Source: Minwuia sp. (GTDB lineage: Bacteria > Pseudomonadota > Alphaproteobacteria > Minwuiales > Minwuiaceae). Taken from it: a stretch of 64,000 nt of DNA. The notes under the pieces are model-generated. The model was not told the origin of the DNA. It saw nothing but the letters and a program-made list of their open reading frames with translations, and ran no database searches. Of the stretch, positions 10,094 through 20,200 are shown piece by piece. The stretch lies in assembly GCA_029210175.1 (NCBI GenBank), contig JARGPL010000003.1:124001-188000 (forward strand), read 5' to 3'. A program made the translations under genes and the position numbers. The stretch's first letter is position 1. Every line of letters begins with the position of its first letter.

Positions 10094-11662
10094 TCAGGTC
10101 CCCGGGGTGGCGTTCATCTTTCTGCGGCCCCGGATCATGTGCCAGGCACCGAACAGGGCGATCAGGAAGGTGAAGGCACTTGCCTCGAAGGACACATGGA
10201 ACCCCTGCTGGCTGGCCTGAAGCAGGATCGCCTGATTGAGGTGATCCAGCGCCACCGCAGTCTGCTGAATATCGGAAAGTCCCGCCGCCGCAGCCATTTC
10301 CTCCACCTGCCGCAGATAGGATTCGCTGACCTGGTTCGACGGGTTCTGGGTTGCGGACAACAGGTCGCGGAAGAAGCCCGTCTGCTGATCCAGCAGGATC
10401 GCCAGGAAGTTCACGCCGAATGCCCCGCCAAGCTGCCGTGTGAAGTTCATTGTCGATGACCCCTGGGCCAGCAGATGCATGGGCAGCAGGCGGAGCGACC
10501 CGGCACTGAGCGAGGGAAAGATGAACCCCATCCCCATGCGGCTGATCATGATCAGCCCGGCCAGGGTCAGGAAATCGGTATGGGCATCGGCGAATGACAG
10601 CAGGAAGAACGAAATGGCAAACAGCGTCAGGCCGAAGCCGGTGATGTAGCCCGGTTCATAGCGATCAGCCAGCCGACCGGTGATCGGGATCAGGCAGATC
10701 ATAGACAGGCCGGCAGGCACCAGCAGCAGCCCGGACTGGGTCGGCGGCAGCCCCTGAATGGTCTGCACAAACAGCGGTATCAGGTACGTGGATCCGAACA
10801 ATCCCGCGCCAAGAATGAAGCTGATGATACCTGCCCCGATGAAGCCCGGTTGCAGGAAGATGCGGATCTGCAGCATGGGCAAGGCGATCCGCCGCTCCCA
10901 CCAGATGAAGGTCGTGAACGCCATGACCGATATGGCGAAGCGACTGATCACCCAGGTATCGCGCCAGCCATCGATCTGGCCATCGGTGAAGGCGGTCAGC
11001 AGGCTGACCAGGAACGTGATCAGCAGGGCGAACCCGAGCCAGTCGAAGCGCGGACGTTCCGGTGCGGTGGCCCCCGAAGGCATGAACATCGACGACAGCA
11101 GGATACCGATCGTCGCCATTGGCACCCCGGCAAAGAACACGTACCGCCAGCCGAACCCATCCACCAGCAGCCCGCCGATGAACGGCCCGACCGCAGGCGC
11201 CATCACGACACCAACGCCGTAGAGCCCCATTGCCGCGCCGCGTTTCTCCGGCGGGAACACCTGATAGACGGACACCATGGCCATGGGCTGGATGACACCG
11301 GCCGCCGCGCCCTGCAGGACACGGCTGACAATCAGTGCATCCGCCGAGGTGCTGAGACCGCCCAGCAGACCGCCCGCCAGAAATACCGCCAGGCAGAACA
11401 GCATCGTCGCCCGCTGACCGAACGACTTCATGCACCAGTCGACCAGCAGCATCGTACCGGCCATGGATGCGAGGAACCCCGTCGACAACCACTGCGCCGT
11501 GATCTGATCCACCCCGAAGGCACCCATGATGTCAGGGATCGCCACATTGACGATGGTGGCGGCGAGCACGGCAGAGATCGTCGTCGACATGGCCGTGACC
11601 ATGGCCAGCCAGCGATAGCCGGGGCCGTAGCGCCGGAAGAGGACCTCAGTTGTTTCCGGCAT
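10094..11662 (-). CDS. EmrB/QacA-type (DHA2) drug:proton antiporter
   Basis: 522 residues with 14 likely membrane segments, the usual number for the DHA2 family. Sequence features are the motif-C-like GPFIGGLLVDGFGWRYVF stretch and a VNVAIPDIMGAF helix 1. I chose the ATG at 11662 (MPETTE), which overlaps the fusion-protein gene by 17 bases; the longer frame to 11692 adds ten residues read inside the partner gene. It is the third gene of the marR-emrA-emrB operon and should form a tripartite pump with the fusion protein and an outer-membrane channel encoded elsewhere. Substrates are probably hydrophobic toxic compounds; the sequence does not say which. Confidence 0.92.
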   Translation of the reverse strand: MPETTEVLFRRYGPGYRWLAMVTAMSTTISAVLAATIVNVAIPDIMGAFGVDQITAQWLSTGFLASMAGTMLLVDWCMKSFGQRATMLFCLAVFLAGGLLGGLSTSADALIVSRVLQGAAAGVIQPMAMVSVYQVFPPEKRGAAMGLYGVGVVMAPAVGPFIGGLLVDGFGWRYVFFAGVPMATIGILLSSMFMPSGATAPERPRFDWLGFALLITFLVSLLTAFTDGQIDGWRDTWVISRFAISVMAFTTFIWWERRIALPMLQIRIFLQPGFIGAGIISFILGAGLFGSTYLIPLFVQTIQGLPPTQSGLLLVPAGLSMICLIPITGRLADRYEPGYITGFGLTLFAISFFLLSFADAHTDFLTLAGLIMISRMGMGFIFPSLSAGSLRLLPMHLLAQGSSTMNFTRQLGGAFGVNFLAILLDQQTGFFRDLLSATQNPSNQVSESYLRQVEEMAAAAGLSDIQQTAVALDHLNQAILLQASQQGFHVSFEASAFTFLIALFGAWHMIRGRRKMNATPGT

Positions 11663-12818
11663 TGCCCGGCCTGGCCGCGTCCGGATCCACATCGATCGCG
11701 ACTTCGACCATCATGCCGGGCCGCAACCGCTCCCGCGTGCCGGAGATGTCGATGCGCACGGGCACACGCTGGGTCACCTTGGTGAAATTGCCCGACGGAT
11801 TGGGGTTGGGCAGCAGGGCGAACTGGCTGGTGGCAGCGGGTCCGATCCAGGTCACACGACCCATCACCTTTTCATTCGGATGGGCATCGATGGTGATCAC
11901 GGCAGTGGAGCCGACCTGGAACCGGTCAAGCTCCGTCTCCTTCACGTTCGCCGACACCCAGACGTTGTCGGGATCGTGCAGCATCAGCAGCCGGGTGCCG
12001 GGGCGAACATATTCACCCTCCTCCACGAACGTCAGGTCGATGATGCCGTCGATGCCACTGATGATATCCAGGTCGGACAGGGCGACCTCGTGCTGTTCCA
12101 GCCGCGCCTGCAGCGCCGCCGCCTCTGCCTTCAGGGCCGTCAGTTCCTGTTCGATGACGGCCATGCGGATCTGCTCGGCCTCCACCTCGCCCAGTTCCGC
12201 CTCCGCCTCCCGAACGGCAGCGCGGGCCTGCAGCAACTGGCGGTCCGCGTTGGTGAAGGTGGTTCGCAGGGCATCCAGCCGCTGGGCCGCAATGACCTTG
12301 CGCTGGAACAGCTGTTCGCCGCGTTTCAGCTCGGTTTCGGCACTGGCACGGCTGGCGCTGGCTGCGTTCTCGCCTGCCTGTGCCACTTCGATGTGTGCGC
12401 GCGCGACCTTCATGGCGGACTGGTTGCGGCGCACGATCAAGGCCCGCTCCGCCACCAGCCGGGCGTGCTGCGCATTGGTCCGGTCGATCTCCGCCTTCGC
12501 CTCTGCGATGCGCAGACGCACGGTGCGTTGATCCATGCTGACCAGCACCTGCCCGCGGGAAACCATCTCGCCGGTCCCGACGTGCAGATTGACCACCCGG
12601 CCCGGTTCCTGCGCGCTGATGGTCACCATGTCCGATGCGATGCGGGAATCGATGATGAAGACATGGACCCGTCGATCATGCAGCCAGCTGCCGCCGAACC
12701 ACAGCGCGACGCCCATCACCGCGGCCAGAATGCCCAAACGGATGATGCGCGCCCGCCGGGCATTGTGCGGCTTGCCGCCGCCCGCCATGGTCAGTTCCGG
12801 TGTCGATGGGGCGTTCAT
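11646..12818 (-). CDS. HlyD/EmrA family membrane fusion protein
   Basis: 390 residues. One membrane helix near the N terminus (about 27-44, after an RRARIIR stretch), then the two halves of a biotinyl-lipoyl-like domain flanking a long helical hairpin (about 95-215) rich in Ala, Glu and Arg, and a C-terminal beta-barrel region. This is the standard EmrA layout. Its ATG overlaps the MarR stop by 4 bases (ATGA) and its end overlaps the EmrB-type gene, so the three are translationally coupled. It bridges the inner-membrane antiporter to an outer-membrane channel. Confidence 0.93.
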   Translation of the reverse strand: MNAPSTPELTMAGGGKPHNARRARIIRLGILAAVMGVALWFGGSWLHDRRVHVFIIDSRIASDMVTISAQEPGRVVNLHVGTGEMVSRGQVLVSMDQRTVRLRIAEAKAEIDRTNAQHARLVAERALIVRRNQSAMKVARAHIEVAQAGENAASASRASAETELKRGEQLFQRKVIAAQRLDALRTTFTNADRQLLQARAAVREAEAELGEVEAEQIRMAVIEQELTALKAEAAALQARLEQHEVALSDLDIISGIDGIIDLTFVEEGEYVRPGTRLLMLHDPDNVWVSANVKETELDRFQVGSTAVITIDAHPNEKVMGRVTWIGPAATSQFALLPNPNPSGNFTKVTQRVPVRIDISGTRERLRPGMMVEVAIDVDPDAARPGNAGNN

Positions 12819-13303
12819 GCTGCCCGTCCCTGGGTGGTGGCGCGGGAACCGCTGTCGCCGTCTGCCGCATCCAGCCGCGACTGGATCAGGTCGAAGATCG
12901 CGATACAGCGCGCCAGTTCGTCCGGCGGTATGTCGATCGTCATCTCCTGGCGCAGGCCATCGGCAATCTGTTCGATCTCGGCCAGCACCGGTGTGGCGGC
13001 GGCGGTCAGATGAATGGTCTTGGCGCGGCCGTCGGTCGGGTCGGCACGCCGTTCCACCAGCCCCGATTCCTCCAGCGAATGCAGCAGGCGCACAAGCGTT
13101 GGTCCCTCGATGCCAATGTGATCGGCCAGCCGATGCTGCTGCATGCCGTCGCCGCCACGGGCGATCTGCAACAGGGTCGTCCAGCGGGCCTGGGTCAGCC
13201 CCGTTGCCCGCAGCCGCTGGTCCAGTTTCCAGCGCCAGCGGCGTGACATGCGCACCATCGCCAGCGCGAACCCGATCCGTATCTCGTCATCTTGCGTGCT
13301 CAT
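12815..13303 (-). CDS. MarR family transcriptional regulator
   Basis: 162 residues with a winged-helix core (about 35-130): the GLTQARWTTLLQIA and RLADHIGIEGPTLVRLLHSLEESGLVERR stretches match the MarR recognition helix and wing, followed by a TDGRAKTIHLT wing strand. First gene of the efflux operon, so it most likely represses it and is released by a pump substrate. A perfect 6-2-6 palindrome lies 8 bases upstream of its start, in the position expected of an autorepression site. Confidence 0.93.
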   Translation of the reverse strand: MSTQDDEIRIGFALAMVRMSRRWRWKLDQRLRATGLTQARWTTLLQIARGGDGMQQHRLADHIGIEGPTLVRLLHSLEESGLVERRADPTDGRAKTIHLTAAATPVLAEIEQIADGLRQEMTIDIPPDELARCIAIFDLIQSRLDAADGDSGSRATTQGRAA

Positions 13304-13311
13304 GCCAGATC

Positions 13312-13325
13312 ATTAGCAAGCTAAT
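13312..13325. promoter_or_regulatory. Palindromic operator for the MarR regulator
   Basis: ATTAGC at 13312-13317 and GCTAAT at 13320-13325 with AA between. It is a perfect inverted repeat in an AT-rich patch, 8 bases before the MarR ATG. MarR proteins typically bind such palindromes over their own promoter. Binding is inferred from position and symmetry. Confidence 0.65.
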
Positions 13326-13419
13326 CAATTTCGTCCAGCCTGTTTCGGACGCATTGGTGGCATGCAGCAGAGGGCGATGACGGATCGGGCCGCCGGTTCA
13401 CTACCTGGAAAAACGACCC

Positions 13420-14208
13420 TCAGCGGCCGGTGTAGGCAGGCTTCCGCTTCTCGCTGAACGCCGTCAGTCCTTCGACAACGTCATCGGAGCGGCCATAGCC
13501 TTCCCAGACCTCCATCTCGGTCCTGAGCGCCCTGTCGAGCGGCATGTCGAGCCCCTGATCCACCATCTGCTTCATCAGGCGGGTCGCCAGCGGGCTCTTT
13601 TCGGCGATCCGCCCCGCAACCTTCTCGACGGTCGCGATCAGATCGGCATCGGGCACCACATCGTTCAGCAGGCCCCAGTCGAGCAGGGTCCTGGCGGGCA
13701 GCAATTCGCCGGTCAGCAGCAGGTACTTCGCGCGGGTCTCACCGATCTTGCGCGGCAGGCGGATCGAACTGCCACCACCGGGCAGCATGCCGAAGTTGAT
13801 GTGGCCATCACCGATCTTCGCGCTCTCCGCCGCGATGGCGAGATCACAGGACAGCAGCAGTTCAATGCCGCCGGCCGCAGTGATGCCGTTGATGGCCGCG
13901 ATGGTCGGCTTTTCGCATTCGCCAACAACGGCGAACGCCTCATAGGCCTGGCGCATGAACTTGCGGACCTTTTCCGGGTCACCCTGCCCCATGAAGCTGA
14001 GGACGTATTTCAGGTCGGCACCCGCCGAGAATGCGCGACCGGATCCGGTAAAGACCAGTGCCTTGACCTCCGGGTCCGCCTCCACCTTGCGCACCACCCG
14101 GGTGTAGCCGTCCAGAATGTTCTGGTTCATGGCATTCAGGGCATCGGGCCGGTTCAAAGTCACCCACGCCACACCGTCGCGAACCTCATAGAGCATGTCT
14201 TCGTTCAT
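13420..14208 (-). CDS. Enoyl-CoA hydratase/isomerase family protein
   Basis: 262 residues, usual crotonase length. The start at 14208 has a strong GGGGAGGGGA site in front. The oxyanion-hole segments are present: SGRAFSAGADLKY for the CoA-binding loop and INGITAAGGIELLLSCDLAIA for the second. A glutamate is at the first catalytic position (GGIELL) but the second region reads GHINFGMLPGGGSSIRLP, where hydratases commonly have a second Glu; the exact reaction (hydration, isomerisation or other) is therefore open. Stands alone between the MarR operon and an MFS gene on the same strand; probably fatty or aromatic acid degradation. Confidence 0.88.
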   Translation of the reverse strand: MNEDMLYEVRDGVAWVTLNRPDALNAMNQNILDGYTRVVRKVEADPEVKALVFTGSGRAFSAGADLKYVLSFMGQGDPEKVRKFMRQAYEAFAVVGECEKPTIAAINGITAAGGIELLLSCDLAIAAESAKIGDGHINFGMLPGGGSSIRLPRKIGETRAKYLLLTGELLPARTLLDWGLLNDVVPDADLIATVEKVAGRIAEKSPLATRLMKQMVDQGLDMPLDRALRTEMEVWEGYGRSDDVVEGLTAFSEKRKPAYTGR

Positions 14209-14263
14209 CGGAGTCCCCTCCCCAGGGCCTTGTTTCACCGGTCAATTCATCAGGCTGCGTGCC

Positions 14264-15466
14264 TCAGTCAGCACCGCCATCGCCTGGCCGCAGCACCCGT
14301 CGCAGCCGCAGGGTCAGGCCCAGCGTCAGCAACATGATGCCCCCCCCGATCAGATATGGCCAGTCCGGCCCGAGATTCTCAAATATCGGACCGCCCCACG
14401 CGGGGCCCAGAACCCTGCCCAGGGATGACGCCCCGTGACACAGCCCGAGGAAGGCACCGATGCGCGCGGCCGGCACGATGTTGGTCGCGATGGCGGATTG
14501 CGTCGGCGACGCGAGAGCCATGCCCAGGCACATGAAGGTGACGGAAATCAGCAGGGTCACCACATCGACCGCGAACGCGATGGCCAGCAGCGCAAAGACG
14601 AGGCTGCACAAGGCGGCGACAAGCAAACGGAAGTTGCCGATATGCGGCAAGATCCGCCCTATCAGAAAGCCCTGGCAGATGATGATCAGGATACCGATGT
14701 AGGTGAAGGTATAGCCGACCTGAAGCGGACCCCACCCCAGTTTGGCGGCGGTCCAGAGCGGAAAGGTCGCCTCCACCTGACTGAACGTGAAACTGACGGC
14801 GAAGAAGATCACCACCATCCCGAACAGTTCCGGCCGTGACCGCACGATCTGGATCCGCTGGCGGAAGGGGATGCGGTCAGAGGTGTCCCGATTTTCCTTC
14901 GGCAGGCTTTCCGGCAAGGCGAAGAAGCCCCAGATCAGGGCCAGCAGGCTGAGGCCGGCGGCGACGAAGGCAGGCAGGCCATAGTCCGCCGGGTCGGGGT
15001 TGCTGCCCAGGATCAGGCCGCCAAGGGCCGGACCGAAGGCAAAGCCGAAGCCGAACGCGGCCCCCGTCAGGCCCATCGCCTTGGCACGCCCCGATGCGGA
15101 ACTGATGTCGGCTGCATAGGCCTGCGCCACAGCGATCTTGCCTGCCGCCATGCCACCGACGGCCCGCGCGATGAACAGGGTCAGCAGACTGTCCGCCAGC
15201 CCGAAACCGAGGTAGGCAATCACATTGACCGCCAGGCACGAGAGCATGATCGGACGCCGCCCGATACGATCCGAGATGCGGCCAAGGATCGGCGTCCCCA
15301 CCAGCTGCCCCAGTGAATAGGTGGCGAACAGCAGGGCCACCAGTGTCGCCCCCGCCCCGAATTCGGTGGCATAGAACGGCAGCAGGGGGATGATCAGGCC
15401 AAAGCCCAGCATGTCGATCGCGATGGTGACAAGCAGGACCGGCATGGGGCCAGCGAGTGGTTTCAT
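14264..15466 (-). CDS. MFS transporter, tetracycline/drug-efflux type (DHA1)
   Basis: 400 residues, 12 likely membrane segments. The loop 2-3 motif GRISDRIGRRP is the classical MFS motif A and GPALGGLILG fits motif C, as in TetA-like DHA1 exporters. Its end is 55 bases before the enoyl-CoA hydratase start, on the same strand. Likely a proton-driven exporter of small molecules; the substrate is not evident. Confidence 0.9.
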   Translation of the reverse strand: MKPLAGPMPVLLVTIAIDMLGFGLIIPLLPFYATEFGAGATLVALLFATYSLGQLVGTPILGRISDRIGRRPIMLSCLAVNVIAYLGFGLADSLLTLFIARAVGGMAAGKIAVAQAYAADISSASGRAKAMGLTGAAFGFGFAFGPALGGLILGSNPDPADYGLPAFVAAGLSLLALIWGFFALPESLPKENRDTSDRIPFRQRIQIVRSRPELFGMVVIFFAVSFTFSQVEATFPLWTAAKLGWGPLQVGYTFTYIGILIIICQGFLIGRILPHIGNFRLLVAALCSLVFALLAIAFAVDVVTLLISVTFMCLGMALASPTQSAIATNIVPAARIGAFLGLCHGASSLGRVLGPAWGGPIFENLGPDWPYLIGGGIMLLTLGLTLRLRRVLRPGDGGAD

Positions 15467-15490
15467 GCCACGCAGCGACGCCAGGACGGG

Positions 15491-15820
15491 CTACTTCAGC
15501 TCGACTTCGATGAACCGGAACGGGAAGTCATTGTCGTTGATCACGTCATGTTCAACGCCGGCTTCGCGGGTATACGACACACCAACCGTCAGCGGCGCCT
15601 TCGACAGGCCCTCCGACGTCTCGATGGTCAGATCACCCGTCGTGACCGGCACAACGACATAGTCCATCTCATGGCGATGCCAGCCGGTATGGCCGCCGGG
15701 CGGAAAGCTCCACTCCGTCACCACGACACGGTCGGTTTCAAGTTGCTTGGTGCCAGTGGCAAGGGGGCGTGCATCATCACTCAAGGGCTCTGCTCCGGCG
15801 CTGGGGTTCATGACCGGCAT
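15491..15820 (-). CDS. Cupin domain protein
   Basis: 109 residues from the ATG at 15820; a second ATG lies at 15811 and the open frame extends further upstream without a clear ribosome site. A single small cupin barrel: FPPGGHTGWHRHEMDY gives the metal-binding His-x-His-x-Glu-like motif 1, and a later GVEHDVIND stretch supplies the motif 2 histidine. Most proteins of this size are sensors or small dioxygenase-like folds with unknown substrates. It ends 24 bases before the MFS gene on the same strand and is divergent from the metallo-hydrolase. Confidence 0.75.
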   Translation of the reverse strand: MPVMNPSAGAEPLSDDARPLATGTKQLETDRVVVTEWSFPPGGHTGWHRHEMDYVVVPVTTGDLTIETSEGLSKAPLTVGVSYTREAGVEHDVINDNDFPFRFIEVELK

Positions 15821-15927
15821 GGCCGGTGTGCGGTGCCATCCTCTCACAATTGGTTGACCTTTGCCGAGGCCTCCGGGAGATTCAGGACTGCACATCTGAC
15901 AGCATCAGCATTTTGCGGAGGATTCCG

Positions 15928-16998
15928 GTGGACGCTTTTCCGGTACGGCCCGAACTTGACTACCCCTTTGGCGACAGTCGGCCAGAGGGGGCAGAGGTCA
16001 TGCAGGTGGCACCCGGGGTACTGTGGGTCCGCATGGCGATCCCCATCCCCGGTCTCGACTACATCAACCTCTGGCTGGTGGAGGATGGCGATGGCTGGGC
16101 CATGGTCGATACCGGCCTGAAGAGCAAGGAGATCATGGCCTGGTGGGAGGAGATATTCGAGAAACACATCGGCGGTCGCCCGATCACCCGCATCCTCTGC
16201 ACGCATTTCCATACCGACCATGTGGGTCAGGCCGGCTGGCTGACGGAACGCTGGAACTGCCAGCTCTGGATGACGCTCGGCGAATGGGCCTTCGGGCGCA
16301 CCATGGCGCAGGATGTGGCGGAGCGGGTGCCGGAGGACGTCATCGACCACTACCGCCGCATTGGTTACAGCGAGGCGATGCTGGAAGCATTGCGGGAGCG
16401 TGGTTACAACCGCGTCGCCAAGATGATGACCCCGATCCCGCGCAGTTTCCGGCGGCTGTATCAGGACCAGAAGGTACAGATCGGCGACCATGACTGGCAG
16501 GTGTTGATCGGGCGCGGCCATTCGCCGGAGCACGCCTCGCTCTATTGCGAAGACCTGAACGTGCTGATTTCCGGCGATCAGATCCTGCCGCGCATCACGC
16601 CGCATATCGGAGTCTATCCGGCTGAACCGGATGCCAATCCGCTGAAGCTCTATCTGGAAACGCTGGACGTCTTTCGCCCGCTGCCCGATGACGTGCTGAT
16701 CCTGCCTGCCCACGGGGACCCGTTCCGCAGCCTGCATGCGCGCATCAACTATCTGCAGGACCACCACCGTGCCCGTCTGAAGTCGCTCTGGAAGGGTGCT
16801 GCCGAGTGGTCATCGGTGCAGGACCTGCTGCCCACAATGTTCCTGAGGAAATTGCGCCCCGATGACATGGGGCTGGCGATGTCCGAAGCCATCAGCCACA
16901 TCCACATGCTGATTGGCCAGAACAAGATGGAACGGAAGATCGGCGAGGACGGGGTCTACCGCTATCGCTCGATCGGGCTGGAAGCCCGGGCCGCCTGA
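15928..16998 (+). CDS. Metallo-beta-lactamase fold hydrolase
   Basis: 356 residues from a GTG at 15928, chosen because GCGGAGGATTCC stands directly before it; the longer frame to 15826 has no site and would overlap the cupin promoter. The zinc motif HFHTDHVG (THxHxDH family) is clear, followed by a GHSPEH histidine and an ISGDQILP aspartate. Members with this layout are glyoxalase-II-like or lactonase-like hydrolases; the C-terminal 90 residues are helical. Substrate unknown; a thioester is plausible in this lipid-metabolism-rich window. Confidence 0.88.
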   Translation: MDAFPVRPELDYPFGDSRPEGAEVMQVAPGVLWVRMAIPIPGLDYINLWLVEDGDGWAMVDTGLKSKEIMAWWEEIFEKHIGGRPITRILCTHFHTDHVGQAGWLTERWNCQLWMTLGEWAFGRTMAQDVAERVPEDVIDHYRRIGYSEAMLEALRERGYNRVAKMMTPIPRSFRRLYQDQKVQIGDHDWQVLIGRGHSPEHASLYCEDLNVLISGDQILPRITPHIGVYPAEPDANPLKLYLETLDVFRPLPDDVLILPAHGDPFRSLHARINYLQDHHRARLKSLWKGAAEWSSVQDLLPTMFLRKLRPDDMGLAMSEAISHIHMLIGQNKMERKIGEDGVYRYRSIGLEARAA

Positions 16999-17022
16999 GC
17001 ACGCGACGAAACCTCACCCGTC

Positions 17023-17173
17023 ACCCCGGGCATGAGACCCGGGGTCCACGCTTTCATGCACGGCAAGCACCGCAAAGCATGGATGCCGGATCGGCGCTGT
17101 GCTTGTCCGGCATGACAGGTCCGGGAACGTTGGCTCGCGCCTCCCCATGGCGCACGCGGACTCGACCCGCGTG
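17023..17173. repeat. Cluster of three intergenic palindromes
   Basis: Three perfect inverted repeats in a row between the hydrolase and metH: ACCCCGGG 17023-17030 with CCCGGGGT 17038-17045; ATGCCGGA 17083-17090 with TCCGGCAT 17106-17113; CACGCGG 17153-17159 with CCGCGTG 17167-17173. The first two resemble the dispersed CCGGGGTCC/ATGCCGGATC palindromic elements common between alphaproteobacterial genes. They sit in a tail-to-tail gap and could act as a bidirectional terminator. Confidence 0.65.
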
Positions 17174-17224
17174 TCCAGCCTTTCAGCATGCGACCAACGG
17201 TCAAGGTATCCCGAACCGGCCCGG

Positions 17225-20200
17225 TCAGACGGAGAAGTACTTCGCCTGCGGGTGCAGCACGACAATGGCGGACGTGGACTGCTCCGGGTGCAACTGTCCC
17301 TCCTCCGCCATCTCCACACCGATGGCTGATGCGCCAACGAGGTCGAGGATCGCGGCCTGATCTTCCAGATTGGGACAGGCGGGATAGCCGAACGAATAGC
17401 GCGAACCCCGGTACCCCTGTTTCAGCATCGCGTTCGGGTCGGTCGCATCTTCCGAGGCAAAACCAAGTTCCGAGCGGATGCGGGCATGCACCATCTCCGC
17501 CATCGCCTCTGCCATCTCCACCGACAGTCCGTGCAGATACAGATAGTCCTGGTACTTGTCCTGGGCGAACCATTCCCGGGCCACATCCGACGCGGTGCTG
17601 CCCATGGTGGCAAGCTGCAGGCCGATGACGTCCCGCTTGCCCGTATCCGCCTCTGGATAGAAGTCGGCGATGCACAGGCCCCCTTCGCGACGCTGGCGGG
17701 GCAGGGAGAACCGGGCCACTTCCGCGTCCGTGTCCGGATCGAAGAGTACCAGATCGTCGCGTTCACTGGCGGCCGGCCAATAGCCGTAGGCGGCCTTTGG
17801 CGTCAGGATCTTCTCCTCCCGACAGCGCGCCAGCATGTCGTGCATGATCGGGCGCACCTCACGCTCCGCCCATTTGCGATAGTCCTCCCGATCCCGGCCA
17901 GCTTTCCGGAACCCCCACTGGAACTGATAGAGCATCTGTTCATTCAGGTAGGGCAGCAGCGCGCGCGGGTCGACATGATCGATCCGTCTGCCACCCCAGA
18001 ACGGCGGCACCGGCGGCACGTGACCCTGGTGCAGTTCGGCCCGGCGCAGGCTGACCTCGTCAAAATCGACAGGACGCATGATGCCTTCAGACGGGCGACC
18101 GACGGCCTTGCGCGACGACGGTCTGGCGGCACGGGTCTCCGTCGCGGCGGCGATATGATCATCGAAGGTCTTCGTGCCGATCAGGTCCATCATCTTCAGA
18201 CCATCGAAGGCATCACGGGCATAGGCCACACGCTTGCCGCCATAGGCATCCAGACAGTCCTGTTCGACATACTTCCGCGTCAGGGCCGCCCCGCCGAGGA
18301 TGACCGGAATATCAAGCCCTTCAGCCGCCATCTGCTGCAGGTTCTCGCGCATGATCACGGTGGATTTCACCAGCAGACCCGACATGCCGATGGCATCCGC
18401 GTTCTCCGCCCGCGCGGCGTCGAGGATGTTTGCCAGCGGCTGCTTGATGCCGAGATTGACCACCCGATAGCCATTGTTGGTCAGGATGATGTCGACAAGG
18501 TTCTTGCCGATGTCGTGGACGTCTCCCTTCACGGTTGCGAGCACGATCGTGCCCTTCTGCTGGCCTTCTTCCTTTTCCATGAACGGTTCCAGGTAGGCAA
18601 CGGCGGCCTTCATGATCTCGGCCGAGCGCAGCACGAAAGGCAGCTGCATCTTGCCCGCGCCGAACAGTTCGCCCACGACCTTCATGCCGCCCAGCAGGAT
18701 GTTGTTGATGATGTCGAGCGGCGGATGGGTCTTCATCGCGGTCTCGAGGTCATCGGTCAGACCCTGGCCATCACCATCGATGATCCGGTCCTTCAGCTGT
18801 TCCTCGACCGTTTCGGCGCGCTGCTTGACAACCTTGGCAACCTTGCGGTCCTGGAACAGGGCCATGAAGGCTTCCAGCGGATCATAGCCTTCGGATCGAC
18901 GGTCGAAGATCAGATCCTCTGCGGCCTTCACCTCGGCCTCCGGAATCTGATGCAGCGGCACGATCTTCGACGCATGCAGGATGGCGGAGTTCAGACCGCG
19001 CTTCATGGCGTGGTCCAGAAAGACCGAATTCAGCACGTGTCGCGCTGCCGCGTTCAGCCCGAAGGAGATATTGGACAGGCCAAGCAGGATCTGACACTCG
19101 GGCAGTTCCTTAGCGATCTGTTCAATCGCCTCCAGCGTCCACAGACCCAGCTTCCGGTCATCGGCATTGCCGGTGCAGATGGTGAAGGTCAGCGGATCGA
19201 TGATCAGATCGCTGGCGGGCAGGCCATGACGGGTGACCGCCACATCATAGAGCCGCTTCGCCACCCGCAGCTTGTCTTCTGCTGTCTTGGCCATGCCCTC
19301 TTCATCGATGGTCAGCGCAATCATCGCTGCACCGAAGCGGCGGGCCAGGGTCAGGCGTGCGTCCGCTGGTTCCTCGCCATCCTCGAAGTTGAAGGAGTTG
19401 ATGACGCCCTTGCCGCCATAGAGTTTCAGCGCGTGTTCGAGCACCGGCAGTTCGGTGGAATCGATCACCAGCGGTGCGGTCAGGCTGCCCCGCATGCGCG
19501 ACAACAGCGCCGTCATGTCGGCGATCTCGTCCCGCCCGACATAAGCGGCGCAGAGGTCGATGGCGTGGCTGCCCTCCCCCTCCTGATCGCGGCCCATGGC
19601 AACGCAGGCGTCATAGTTCTCACTGGCCTGCAGTTCGCGGAACTTGCGCGATCCGTTGGCGTTGCATCGCTCCCCGATGGCCAGCACCGCATTTTCCTGA
19701 CGCAGCGGTGTCTGGGTGAACAGCGATGCCAGGGATGGCGTCCATTCCGGCGTGCGCGGACGCGGCTCCGGCCGACGGCGGTTGCGGCCCAGGTCCTGCA
19801 ACATCTGATGCAGCGCCGCGATATGGTCCGGCGTCGTGCCGCAACAGCCACCGATCAGGGCGACACCGAAGTCGTTGACGAACCGGCGCAGCCATTCGGC
19901 CAGTTCATCGGGGCGCAACGGATAGACGGTTTCCCCGTCGATCAGTTCCGGCAGGCCGGCGTTGGGCTGGATGCTGATCGGCACATCGACCGATTCCGAC
20001 AGGAACCGGACATGCTCCATCATCTCCTTCGGGCCCGTGGCGCAGTTCAGCCCGATGGCATCCACGTTCATGGCCTTCAGGATCGTCGCCGCGGCGGCGA
20101 TGTCTGCGCCAACCAGCATGGTGCCCGTGGTCTCGACCGTCACCTGCACGATGATCGGGACATCCACACCGGCGCTGGTCCGCGCGTCCTTGGCACCATT

